Assembly: GCA_947503925.1 (NCBI GenBank)
Contig: CANNFQ010000012.1
Span: 1 to 64,000, forward strand
DNA from: an uncultured Paracoccaceae bacterium
GTDB taxonomy: Bacteria; Pseudomonadota; Alphaproteobacteria; Rhodobacterales; Rhodobacteraceae
Length of the DNA stretch: 64,000 nt
Direction: 5' to 3'
The translations under genes were made by a program, and so were the position numbers. The notes under the pieces are model-generated. The model made no database searches. It was not told the DNA's origin and saw only the letters and a list, made by a program, of their open reading frames with translations. Positions 27,262 through 36,798 of this stretch are shown one piece after another. The first letter of the stretch is position 1. The number at the start of each line of letters is the position of its first letter.

Positions 27262-28032
27262 TCAAATCACGATCGCAGCACGTTGTCTTTCAACGGCGGC
27301 AATCGTGCTCATCGCAGCCAAGGCCGAACTGCGAGGATTGTCAGGCAGTGCCTTTCCTTCGATTCGGAAGGTGAAAGTGCCAAAACCGCCTGATGCATGG
27401 ATTTCGTGGATATTGGTAACGACAGACGGATCGGCGATTAATCGCGCCCGCGTTTCATCAAAACCACGGCCTGCGAGAGCCACCGCGGCAGCCACATTGG
27501 CGTTCTTTGGATACTGGACCGCGGCCTGCCTTGCTGAGCCGTCAAAATGGACGGCCGCGCTGTCCAGACTGTCCAGGTTAAGCTGCTGTTCGGCAGGAGA
27601 CCCTTTCCATCCTTGGGGCGGCTTGCGGCCAGTATATATGACGTCAGTTAACCCACCGACTTTGGCGGCCTGAAGGCAATCCAACGCCCCGATGGCACCG
27701 CTGGCAAGGTGCAGCTGTGCGCCACCGTTTTTCGCCGCTTGGGTCAGCTGTTTTTCCAATTCCGGGTCAGCAAGCGCGCCGACCGATACCGTGATCAAAT
27801 CAATGCCCCTTTCAAGAATTGCTGCACCGTATTGCGATAAGGCTGCATGACCGGCGCAATCGACCATCAGCGATACATCACACGGCAGATCAGAAACACT
27901 GGCAACGCGGTGGTCGTCACCTTGCGCGCGTGCGGGACGAACAAGGGTCACTTCGGGGCCAAGTCGCGCGGCCTCAAGGTGTCTCGCCAAGTAGGAACCG
28001 ATGGCCCCTTCGCCAATAATACCGATTTTCAT
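27262..28032 (-). CDS. Aspartate dehydrogenase (NadX type)
   Basis: This 256-residue protein starts with a Rossmann motif (KIGIIGEGAIGSYLARHL). It has LASGAIGALDCLQAA and the C-terminal ANVAAAVALAGRGFDETRARLIADP and NIHEIHASGGFG, features of L-aspartate dehydrogenase, with the last His a probable catalytic residue. The enzyme turns aspartate to iminoaspartate and then oxaloacetate and ammonia, or the reverse; iminoaspartate can feed quinolinate for NAD. The ATG at 28032 starts the Rossmann fold directly; the longer frame upstream is rejected. The gene is divergent from the DapA-like gene. Its presence beside 3-hydroxyanthranilate dioxygenase is notable because both lead toward quinolinate. 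Confidence 0.88.
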   Translation of the reverse strand: MKIGIIGEGAIGSYLARHLEAARLGPEVTLVRPARAQGDDHRVASVSDLPCDVSLMVDCAGHAALSQYGAAILERGIDLITVSVGALADPELEKQLTQAAKNGGAQLHLASGAIGALDCLQAAKVGGLTDVIYTGRKPPQGWKGSPAEQQLNLDSLDSAAVHFDGSARQAAVQYPKNANVAAAVALAGRGFDETRARLIADPSVVTNIHEIHASGGFGTFTFRIEGKALPDNPRSSALAAMSTIAAVERQRAAIVI

Positions 28033-28087
28033 ATCCGCCCTTATGATGTCGATTTCGTATTTGGGAAATGACAACCGCCTTGGTATA

Positions 28088-28109
28088 GGAAATTTATATA
28101 TCCATTTCC
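28088..28109. promoter_or_regulatory. Candidate operator between aspartate dehydrogenase and DapA-like genes
   Basis: GGAAAT (28088-28093) and ATTTCC (28104-28109) form a perfect inverted repeat with a 10-base AT-rich spacer, in the divergent promoter region. The half ATATCCATTTCC closely resembles GATATCCAGTTTCC found ahead of the dioxygenase gene. LysR regulators bind such dyads; the LysR gene nearby is the obvious candidate. Confidence 0.45.
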
Positions 28110-28199
28110 AGCGAATGGCATTGGTCTCGGGATGCTGCGCGGTCCTTACTGCGCAGCAAACCACGTCGGCCAATAGCGCCCTTACCGAGACTGAAAGCC

Positions 28200-29153
28200 A
28201 TGAAATACGCCAAGCACGAAGCCAAGGACTATGCGCGCGAAACGATGCGCGGCATTTGGGCGGCAGCGCTCAATCCGTTTGATGATGACCTGTCTCTTGA
28301 TGAAGCTGGCCTGCGGCACAACATCCGGCACTGGATTGATGACCTGCACATTCAGGGGTTGTTTATTGCAGGCAAACAAGGAGAATTCTGGTCGATGACG
28401 CTTGAGGAACGCAAGCGTAACATGACTATCGCCGCCGACGAATGCGGTGAAAAGGCGGCGACCATCATGTCGATCTCCGATCAGAATGTGGATACTGTGT
28501 TGGCGCTTGGTCGTCACGCGCAGGAATGCGGGGCCGACTATGTTGTGGTTCATGCCCCGATGCTTAGCTTTTGTCATGATCGGGATGAGGTTTTGTATAA
28601 TTATTACAAATACCTATGCGACCGGCTAGATATCGGCATCGCAATGTGGAGCCATCCTGACAGCGGCTACTTGATGCCACCTGAAACCTGCGCACGGATC
28701 GCTGAGTTGCCCAACATAATGGCCATCAAATACTCTGTCCCGCGCGAGATGTATGTGCGGCTGACCAAGATGGCAGGGGATAAGCTTCTCGTTTCCACCT
28801 CGTTGGAAGACGATTGGTTGAATAATATCGAGGAGCTTGGCTGGCAACTCTATCTCTGCTCTTCGCCGCCCTATCAGCTTCAGACAAAAAATGATCTGCG
28901 GATGCATGAATATACGGGGCTGGCCTTCGCCGGAAAGTTTGATCAGGCGCGCCGTGTTCGTGACAGCATGGAGCCGGTCCGCGCAGCGATCCGTGAAACA
29001 AAACCTGCGGGAAAGCCCACGGCACATGGGAAGTATTGGCAGGAACTGCTGGGACAGGTTGGGGGGCGGGTACGTCACCCGATGCTGGAACTAACGGACA
29101 CGGAAAAAGCCGCGACACGCGTCGCCTTTAATGATTGCGGACTCGTGGTTTGA
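28200..29153 (+). CDS. Dihydrodipicolinate synthase/N-acetylneuraminate lyase family aldolase
   Basis: This 317-residue TIM-barrel enzyme of the DapA/NanA superfamily has the Schiff-base lysine at Lys177 (IMAIKYS) and the substrate-carboxylate loop GKQGEFWSM (near 58-66). The position that usually holds the catalytic Tyr (as in YNVPGRT) reads MWSHPDSGY here, so Trp150 or another residue replaces it. It is thus not a housekeeping DHDPS but probably a pyruvate-dependent lyase or hydratase-aldolase of a catabolic route. It is the first + gene of the island, ahead of the dioxygenase and TRAP genes. The product it cleaves is unknown. Confidence 0.85.
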   Translation: MKYAKHEAKDYARETMRGIWAAALNPFDDDLSLDEAGLRHNIRHWIDDLHIQGLFIAGKQGEFWSMTLEERKRNMTIAADECGEKAATIMSISDQNVDTVLALGRHAQECGADYVVVHAPMLSFCHDRDEVLYNYYKYLCDRLDIGIAMWSHPDSGYLMPPETCARIAELPNIMAIKYSVPREMYVRLTKMAGDKLLVSTSLEDDWLNNIEELGWQLYLCSSPPYQLQTKNDLRMHEYTGLAFAGKFDQARRVRDSMEPVRAAIRETKPAGKPTAHGKYWQELLGQVGGRVRHPMLELTDTEKAATRVAFNDCGLVV

Positions 29154-29190
29154 TATCGCCAGACACCATGACGCGCGGCATGGATATTAC

Positions 29191-29218
29191 GTTTCCAGAT
29201 ATCCAGTTTCCGGGAAAC
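29191..29218. promoter_or_regulatory. Candidate operator upstream of the dioxygenase-TRAP unit
   Basis: GTTTCC occurs at 29191-29196 and again at 29206-29211, where it forms the 13-bp palindrome GTTTCCGGGAAAC (29206-29218). The segment GATATCCAGTTTCC resembles the dyad ahead of the DapA-like gene. It sits 68 bp before the dioxygenase start. It is probably the binding site of the same regulator. Confidence 0.45.
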
Positions 29219-29246
29219 CCATGTTTTTTGTGCCAGACTTGCCTAA

Positions 29247-30842
<1,596 letters not shown>

Positions 30843-30856
30843 AAAAACAACAGCAC

Positions 30857-30890
30857 CCGGGGGCGCAGTTATCATGCGCCCCCGGTTTTT
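30857..30890 (+). terminator. Intra-operon attenuating terminator between TRAP binding-protein and permease genes
   Basis: CCGGGGGCGCA and TGCGCCCCCGG form a perfect 11-bp GC-rich stem with a 7-base loop, followed by TTTTTG. It lies 14 bp after the binding-protein stop and 16 bp before the small-permease start. It probably ends most transcripts so that the binding protein is made in excess over the permease. Confidence 0.85.
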
Positions 30891-30905
30891 GTTGGAGGGT
30901 AGGGC

Positions 30906-31445
30906 ATGATCGGGCGCATTTCGGCGGTTTGGGCGCAGATCGAACTAACGTTGGCCGCAGCATTGGCGGCATCGATCACGCTGTTGATCCTGCTCAACGT
31001 CGTCACGCGCAGCCTCGGCGCTGCCCTGTTCTGGGTTGATGAGCTGGCGATCTATGCCATGGCCTGGATGGCGTTTCTTGGGGCCTCAGCGGCGGTGCAT
31101 TATGGCCATGCCGTTGCCGTCACGATCCTGGCGGACACATTGCCGCCCGCGTTGCGCAAGGTAACGGCGAAGCTTGTCGATGTGATCGTGTTGATCTTTG
31201 CACTGTTCATGATCTGGTTCTGCTGGCGGTGGTACGCCCCGCTGGAGCTTGTAAAAAATGGCTTTGATGTAAAAGCCTTCCAGGGCTCCACATTCAATTT
31301 TATCTACGCTGAACCCACGACCACACTAGGGATCAAGAAGTTCTGGGTCTGGAGCGTGATGTGGCTTTTTGCGCTGGGCGCAACATTGCACAGCCTTGCC
31401 AATCTGTTTGAACAAGGCCCACCACGGAATGAGGCGGCCGCATGA
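30906..31445 (+). CDS. TRAP transporter small permease (DctQ type)
   Basis: This 179-residue protein has four hydrophobic segments and the DctQ pattern (ITLLILLNVVTRSLGAALFWVDELAIYAMAWMAFLGASAAVHYGHAVAV). It partners the large permease in the sodium-driven TRAP transporter. The ATG follows GGAGGGTAGGGC, a good ribosome site just after the attenuating terminator. The stop overlaps the start of the large-permease gene (ATGA), so the two are translated together. Confidence 0.92.
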   Translation: MIGRISAVWAQIELTLAAALAASITLLILLNVVTRSLGAALFWVDELAIYAMAWMAFLGASAAVHYGHAVAVTILADTLPPALRKVTAKLVDVIVLIFALFMIWFCWRWYAPLELVKNGFDVKAFQGSTFNFIYAEPTTTLGIKKFWVWSVMWLFALGATLHSLANLFEQGPPRNEAAA

Positions 31446-32701
31446 CCCCGCTAATCTTTGCTTTCAAACTTCTTATCGCGGTGCCGGTCGCCCTTGTTCT
31501 GGCGTTGACCGCAATATGGTACATTTGGGAAAGCGGTAACACCGTTCTTTATGACAGTTTCGCCCAGAAGATGTTTTCCGGCCTGGAAAACTACGGGCTT
31601 CTGGCCATCCCACTCTTTATGCTGACCGGCGAGATGATGAACGAAGGCGGAATGACACGCCGCTTGATCAATGGCGCACGGGTCTTTGTCGGCGGGTTTC
31701 GCGGCGGGTTGGCCTATATCAACCTGTTGGCGAACATGTTCATGGCCGCCATCATCGGATCGGCAACCGCTCAAATTGCGGTCATGGCGCGTGCCATGAC
31801 GCCGGAGATGGAGGCCGAAGGTTATGACAAAGGGTTTGCTGCAGCCACAACGGCAGCGGGCGGATTGCTGGCTCCGGTGATCCCGCCATCAATGATGTTC
31901 GTGATTTACGGCGTATTGGCACAAGTGCCCATCGGCGACATGTTTCTGGCTGGTATCTTGCCCGGACTTTTGCTGGCGGTATCTTTTGCGGTGGTCATCA
32001 CGCTTATCGGATTTGCGCAGGGTTTTCCGAAAGGTGATTGGTTCACGCGTGGCGAGGCCATTTCTGCGCTGCTGTCATGTCTGCCTGCCACGCTGATCCC
32101 TTTTGCGATCATTGGCGGTATTCTTTTCGGCATCGCGACACCGACAGAGTCTGCGGCCATCGCATCGCTTATCGCGTTCCTGATTGGCTGGCTTGTCTAC
32201 GGAGAGCTGAACCCGAGCGCGATCTTCAAAATGTTCAAGCGCACCGCCGTGAATGCATCGATGATCATCTTCATGATCGCAGCTGCAAGCGTTTTTGGCT
32301 GGGTGATCATATACGAGGCGCTACCGCAAAAGCTGGCAGCCTTGATTACATCAATGACCAGCGACCCATTCATGTTCCTGCTGATTGTGAATGTCATCCT
32401 GTTGCTCGTGGGCATGTTGATCGATGGTATCGCCGCGGTCATCCTGATCACACCGATCCTGCTGCCTATCGCCATGAATGACTACAGCATCAGCCCTTAT
32501 CAGTTCGGCGTTGTGATGTGCCTCAACCTCGTGCTGGGCCTGTTGACACCACCGGTCGGTGTCGGCCTCTACATCGCGTCGTCGATGAGTGGAACATCAC
32601 CCGGGCGCATCCTGAAATCGCTTTGGCCATTCCTGCTTGCGGTGGCAGTCATCCTCGTCTGCCTTAGCAGGTTCCCTTGGCTTTCGACTGCGCTTTTGTA
32701 G
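31442..32701 (+). CDS. TRAP transporter large permease (DctM type)
   Basis: This 419-residue membrane protein has about twelve hydrophobic segments. It shows the DctM signatures IPLFMLTGEMMNEGGMTRRLINGARVFVG, AAATTAAGGLLAPVIPPSMMFVIYG and LVLGLLTPPVGVGLY. It forms the elevator transport domain of the TRAP system fed by the upstream binding protein. It starts inside the stop of the small-permease gene. The 3' end converges with the Rieske-ThDP gene, 27 bp away, and no terminator was seen between them. Confidence 0.94.
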   Translation: MTPLIFAFKLLIAVPVALVLALTAIWYIWESGNTVLYDSFAQKMFSGLENYGLLAIPLFMLTGEMMNEGGMTRRLINGARVFVGGFRGGLAYINLLANMFMAAIIGSATAQIAVMARAMTPEMEAEGYDKGFAAATTAAGGLLAPVIPPSMMFVIYGVLAQVPIGDMFLAGILPGLLLAVSFAVVITLIGFAQGFPKGDWFTRGEAISALLSCLPATLIPFAIIGGILFGIATPTESAAIASLIAFLIGWLVYGELNPSAIFKMFKRTAVNASMIIFMIAAASVFGWVIIYEALPQKLAALITSMTSDPFMFLLIVNVILLLVGMLIDGIAAVILITPILLPIAMNDYSISPYQFGVVMCLNLVLGLLTPPVGVGLYIASSMSGTSPGRILKSLWPFLLAVAVILVCLSRFPWLSTALL

Positions 32702-32728
32702 AACGACGATTGATCAGAGCGGGCCAAC

Positions 32729-34708
32729 TTAGACTAATTCCGCGTCGGTCATGATCTCCACGATAGCCGGGCCATTCACATCAAGGGCTGCTTGAATTGC
32801 CTCTTCAAGTTCAGTGGCATCAGTTACCTTGTGCCCGTGACCCCCGCAAAGTCTGGCGAACGCGGCGAAGGATGGGTTGATCAGATCGGTCTCCCAGACA
32901 GGCCACTCCCCCGATCGTTGTTCTTTGGAGATTTTGCCAAGCTCGCCGTTGTGCAGCAGGATATGCGTGACATCCATGCCGTATTTCACGGCTGTAGTGA
33001 AATCCATCGGATATTGCCCAAAACCGCCATCACCGGAAATCGACACCACCTTGCAATCGCGCAGCGCAGCGACATCTTGGGTCGCAGCCCAGGCACCAAG
33101 CCCGGCGGGGAAACCGTATCCGATAGATCCCAGATAACCGGACATTAGAACCCGCTGGCTACCTTTGGTTTCAAGGTAACGGCCGAATGAATATGTGTTG
33201 TTGCCTACATCAACTGCAAAAATCGTGTTATCCGGCACAAGCCGTCCTAGAATGTCGAAGATCGCGAATGAGTGGATACCACGTCCGTGATCCTCTGCCA
33301 GGCGGCGCTGTTTTTCATCACGCCAGATCGCCCAGCGTTCGGCCAATTCAGATCGTTGGTCGACGGCTTCAGAATTGACGCTGATCAGCGGGCTGGCCGC
33401 GTCGCAGAATGCGCCGATATCACCCCAAACCGGGACTTTTACCGCATGAAACTTGCCAAGCTGCATCCGGTCATAATCGACCTGAATGATGTTTTCCTTC
33501 AATGCGATCCCGGTATGGTTTGAAAAGCTGGCACCAAAGGCCACCAGTACATCAGCCTCATTCATGAACCAGCTGGCAATTGGTGTTCCTGACCGTCCGA
33601 TTACACCGGCGCCCAATGGGTGGCTATCTGGCACCAGCCCCTTGGCCTTGAACGTTGTGACCACCGGCGCGCCGATTTTCTCTGCCAGCGCTATGATTTG
33701 CGCCCGTGCATCATAGGCCCCATGGCCGACGACGAACATCGGTCGCTTGGCGCTGTTCAGAAGGTCGGCAGCGGCTTTCATATCGCTTTGCGATGGTGTC
33801 ACCCGTGTTCCACCCATACGCCCAACGGGTTCCGCTGCGGGCTTGTCAGATGGCACGGTCTGTACATCATCGGGAAAGATCAGGTGCGCCACATTTTGTT
33901 CAACGATGGCATTCTTGCAGGCCAGTGACATCAGCTCTGCATGATTTGAACTGTTCAACACGGGTTGCGAAAAGGTTGAGACAGCCTGAAATGCCGATTT
34001 CAGGTCGATATCCTGAAATGCGCCGGGGCCAAAGACCTGTGTTTGCACCTGACCTGTCAACGCCAGAACGGGCGCCCGGTCAACCTTGGCGTCCCACATG
34101 CCGGTCAGCAGATTGGTCGCACCGGGTCCCGCAATTGTCAGGCAGGCCGCCGGTTTTCCGGTCAGTTTGCCGTAGGCGGACGCGGCAAAAGCAGCGGCCC
34201 CTTCGTGGCGGACACCATAATATTTTAGCTTCTTCTCACCGACCTGCCGTCTGATTGCATCCGCCAATCCAAGGTTCGAATGCCCGACCATCCCAAAGAC
34301 GGTCCGCACACCCCAGTTCGTCATGGTTTCAACCATCACATCTGACACATCCCGGACATGGGGTGGTTCGGCTTCCAGCCCGACAAAAATCTCACCGTTG
34401 CGAATGTCGAGCGGGTAGATCTCTTGCCCGGTGTCTTCATGACCACCCGGCGGCCTGCCAGTCAGCGGGTCGAAATCCCAGCCATGCCAAGGGCAGCGAA
34501 TCCAGCATTTGTCATCAATGCCTTTTTCGATCGACCCTTCGCCCAGCGGTCCTTTTTGGTGTGGGCAATGGTTGTTCATTGCCGCCCACTGACCGTCGAA
34601 ATGCACAAGGCAAATGGATGTCGTGCGCGCCGTCACTGTTTTGACGCGACCCTCCGGCAGGTCGCTGATGTGGCCAACGGAAATCCAGTCAAGATTCTCT
34701 GTTGTCAT
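32729..34708 (-). CDS. Rieske [2Fe-2S] domain fused to a ThDP-dependent pyruvate-oxidase-like enzyme
   Basis: This 659-residue fusion has an N-terminal Rieske domain (about 5-112) with both cluster motifs: Cys48-Pro-His50 and Cys72-Pro-Trp-His75. A complete thiamine-diphosphate enzyme of the acetolactate-synthase/pyruvate-oxidase class follows. Its N-domain (about 120-290) has GVRHEGAAAFAASAYGKL, with the cofactor-activating Glu. Its C-domain (about 480-650) has GDGGFGQYPMDF...LLHNG, the GDG-x(25-28)-N metal motif. Such enzymes decarboxylate a 2-oxo acid; the attached Rieske domain suggests the electrons go to an iron-sulfur chain. It is the last gene of a tightly coupled operon with two other Rieske proteins. 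The substrate is unknown. Confidence 0.9.
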   Translation of the reverse strand: MTTENLDWISVGHISDLPEGRVKTVTARTTSICLVHFDGQWAAMNNHCPHQKGPLGEGSIEKGIDDKCWIRCPWHGWDFDPLTGRPPGGHEDTGQEIYPLDIRNGEIFVGLEAEPPHVRDVSDVMVETMTNWGVRTVFGMVGHSNLGLADAIRRQVGEKKLKYYGVRHEGAAAFAASAYGKLTGKPAACLTIAGPGATNLLTGMWDAKVDRAPVLALTGQVQTQVFGPGAFQDIDLKSAFQAVSTFSQPVLNSSNHAELMSLACKNAIVEQNVAHLIFPDDVQTVPSDKPAAEPVGRMGGTRVTPSQSDMKAAADLLNSAKRPMFVVGHGAYDARAQIIALAEKIGAPVVTTFKAKGLVPDSHPLGAGVIGRSGTPIASWFMNEADVLVAFGASFSNHTGIALKENIIQVDYDRMQLGKFHAVKVPVWGDIGAFCDAASPLISVNSEAVDQRSELAERWAIWRDEKQRRLAEDHGRGIHSFAIFDILGRLVPDNTIFAVDVGNNTYSFGRYLETKGSQRVLMSGYLGSIGYGFPAGLGAWAATQDVAALRDCKVVSISGDGGFGQYPMDFTTAVKYGMDVTHILLHNGELGKISKEQRSGEWPVWETDLINPSFAAFARLCGGHGHKVTDATELEEAIQAALDVNGPAIVEIMTDAELV

Positions 34709-34988
34709 GGCTATCGTCCTTTTCTGGCGCGAGGGCTGGAAATATGAAGTCGATGAATTTTTGTAGGTAAGTCAGGATCAGGAACACGCTGACGGCCCAG
34801 ATCAACAGCTCGAACGGGGCCAGCGGGGTGCCGCGCAGCCAGCGACCCAGCAGGCCGCCGCCGGGACGAAGTTCCTGCCAGCCAAAAAGGCCGGACCGTG
34901 GCCAGAGATCCAGAAACCAGAACCGCGACAGGTAAAGCATGATGATGCCAAGTACGGCCATCAAAAAAAGAAGGGTGAAGCGCTTCAT
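34689..34988 (-). CDS. Small two-helix membrane protein of the Rieske operon
   Basis: This 99-residue protein has two predicted membrane helices (about residues 3-20 and 60-80) and an acidic C-terminal tail (APEKDDSHDNRES). Between the helices lies a loop with WPRSGLFGWQELRPGGGLLGRWLRG. No cysteine, haem ligand pattern or known family is recognised. Its start overlaps the preceding gene by four bases and its end overlaps the Rieske-ThDP gene by 20 bases. It is therefore translated with them and may be an assembly or anchoring subunit. Confidence 0.75.
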   Translation of the reverse strand: MKRFTLLFLMAVLGIIMLYLSRFWFLDLWPRSGLFGWQELRPGGGLLGRWLRGTPLAPFELLIWAVSVFLILTYLQKFIDFIFPALAPEKDDSHDNRES

Positions 34989-35746
34989 TCGTCAATCAGC
35001 TCCATCGTCGTGTCGTCCATGCGCAGGACAAGGATGTCGCCGCGCCGTTCTAGGTCGCCTTCGAGCGTGATGAACTGACCGACGTAATCATAGGCTGCGG
35101 GTGGCAAGGTTGTGCCGTCAGGCCCGGTGATGAGCATGAAATCGGACCCCTCAATAGGCTGGGTCGAGACGAAAACAGGCGGCACGTCCCCGAGCAGGCA
35201 CAGATTGGCGCAGGCTTTGTGCGCGAGGCCGCGACCCGGGCGCATCGCCCCGTTCAGGCATTTGCCATCGCAAATCTCGCCCGCGACTTTCCAGCGACCT
35301 AAAGCTTCGGTTTCCATCGTGGGTGGATCGCCTTCGACCGCTATCAGCCCCCGTTGCCCGCCACGCAACTGCATCATGTCGATTGTGCCACGTTGCAGGA
35401 TGATGCCGGACACCTCTGCCAATTGCCCGTCCAGCCCCATCGCCCGCATATCCACCCCGGATTTGCCCGCGCTTGCCAGCATCAGGGTTTTGCCCGGCTT
35501 GATCAGGTCATTCCCTTCGGTCACCCGCAGCAGTGGGTATGGGGTTAGTTCGATCACGCCGGTGACGGTCTGGCGACCATAGTCAAAGCGAAAACCGGAC
35601 GCGGCTGGTTCATCCTGCGTGGCCCCGATCAGCAAGCCTGTGAACACGAAAATCGCGACCACGAACGCCGCTGTCAGCAGCAGGAACTTCCGTAAAGGGC
35701 CGGGGATGGGCAGATAGCCAACGAAAAAAGGGGTCTTGCCGCTCAT
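34985..35746 (-). CDS. Membrane-anchored Cys-rich protein of the Rieske operon, unknown family
   Basis: This 253-residue protein has one membrane helix near the N-terminus (residues 20-41) and a mostly beta extramembrane part. Four cysteines form two CxxxC pairs (Cys159, Cys163, Cys179, Cys183), with His177 between them. They could bind a metal or cluster, or form disulfides. The beginning of the soluble part (FRFDYGRQTVTGVIELTPYPLLRV) and the end (FITLEGDLERRGDILVLRMDD) look like OB-fold strands. I do not know a family. Both ends overlap neighbouring operon genes by four bases. It may be an electron-transfer or maturation subunit; that is speculation. Confidence 0.75.
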   Translation of the reverse strand: MSGKTPFFVGYLPIPGPLRKFLLLTAAFVVAIFVFTGLLIGATQDEPAASGFRFDYGRQTVTGVIELTPYPLLRVTEGNDLIKPGKTLMLASAGKSGVDMRAMGLDGQLAEVSGIILQRGTIDMMQLRGGQRGLIAVEGDPPTMETEALGRWKVAGEICDGKCLNGAMRPGRGLAHKACANLCLLGDVPPVFVSTQPIEGSDFMLITGPDGTTLPPAAYDYVGQFITLEGDLERRGDILVLRMDDTTMELIDE

Positions 35747-36798
35747 ACCGTGACCTCCGTAACGGCTATCGGTTCAACATAGGTTCCGGGCGCATTTGCA
35801 TCGCCATGGACCTGCACCGCGGTCCCATGCAGCCTGAGATTGTAGGTCGGCACCATTTCGGTGAAGGGCGCGGGTGAACGCCCGTTGGTCACATCATACT
35901 GAAACCCGTGCCAGGGGCAGGTCACAAGACAGTCAATGACCCGCCCCTCGCCCAACGGGCCGTTCTGATGCGCGCAGGCATTGGAAATCGCGCTCAGCTT
36001 ACCATCCTGCTTAAACACGGCGACACGGTCACCACTGGGCAGGATTTTTATCTTGGCAAAGCCTTCGGTGATATCGCCCGCATCGCAGATATCGATCCAG
36101 CCACCTGCATCATCGCCCAATTCATCGCCTTTGCGCCAATCAAGCAGGGCGGCATAGGCATGTAATCCGGCAACGGCCCCTGCGCCCCCGATAAAGATCA
36201 CGGTGAAGGTGTGGTTTTGCTGGTCCTGCAGAATGCCCAGACTAACATGAGCCACCACAGCGACATAGGCAAAATAGATCAGGCAATGCATGCGTTTCCA
36301 AATTGGCGGTGTCAGGAACTTCATCCAAAAATCATGGCTGGTGGCAGAAAGAAACAAGAGACAGATCAGTGCGAAGATACCAAAGATTTCAAACGGAAAA
36401 CCTGCCAGTTGGCCGTAGCTGGTATTCGCAAATAGCAGCGCTTCGTATTTGTCTGAGCTGGAGAATGCAAAATACCAATTCAGGATGTAGCTGGCATGGC
36501 TGATCGCCACGAAGGTTGTCATCACCCCAAAATGGCGGCGGTTGTAAAGAAGTGGCAAAAACCGCCGGTCGATCCGCGCTAGCGGCCCGATGCACAGGAT
36601 CACCGTTAGCATGACAAAGGCACAGGCCCCAAATGCACGGGCGTTATGGACTTGCGGGTTGATCGGGAATTCATGGCTAAGAAGTTCGGGACTGACGAAC
36701 AGGAATATCCAAAGGAATGCGACCACACCGGCGAGCATGATCCCGTCATAAAGCCATTTGTTCCGGTTCCATTGGACGGGGATGTACTTGACGCTCAT
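35743..36798 (-). CDS. Ferric-reductase-like membrane domain fused to a C-terminal Rieske domain
   Basis: In this 351-residue fusion, residues 15-220 hold about six membrane helices of the ferric-reductase/MsrQ type, with candidate haem-ligand histidines His89, His101, His155, His171 and His184. Residues 232-340 form a Rieske domain with Cys275-Ala-His277 and Cys294-Pro-Trp-His297. The protein could pass electrons between a soluble iron-sulfur centre and membrane b haem, and so to quinone. The usual FAD/NAD domain of ferric reductases is replaced by the Rieske domain. The gene overlaps both neighbours by four bases. The electron donor and acceptor are unknown. Confidence 0.88.
   Translation of the reverse strand: MSVKYIPVQWNRNKWLYDGIMLAGVVAFLWIFLFVSPELLSHEFPINPQVHNARAFGACAFVMLTVILCIGPLARIDRRFLPLLYNRRHFGVMTTFVAISHASYILNWYFAFSSSDKYEALLFANTSYGQLAGFPFEIFGIFALICLLFLSATSHDFWMKFLTPPIWKRMHCLIYFAYVAVVAHVSLGILQDQQNHTFTVIFIGGAGAVAGLHAYAALLDWRKGDELGDDAGGWIDICDAGDITEGFAKIKILPSGDRVAVFKQDGKLSAISNACAHQNGPLGEGRVIDCLVTCPWHGFQYDVTNGRSPAPFTEMVPTYNLRLHGTAVQVHGDANAPGTYVEPIAVTEVTV

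Noticed and set aside
34265-34290. GGTTCGAATGCC, like the T-loop of a tRNA
   Set aside because: It lies inside the ThDP-enzyme coding frame and has no acceptor stem or anticodon arm around it.
32729-34708. Possibility that the Rieske-ThDP fusion is two genes joined by a sequence error
   Set aside because: The frame is continuous with a natural linker near residue 112, no internal stop or ribosome site is needed, and two other Rieske fusions occur in the same operon.
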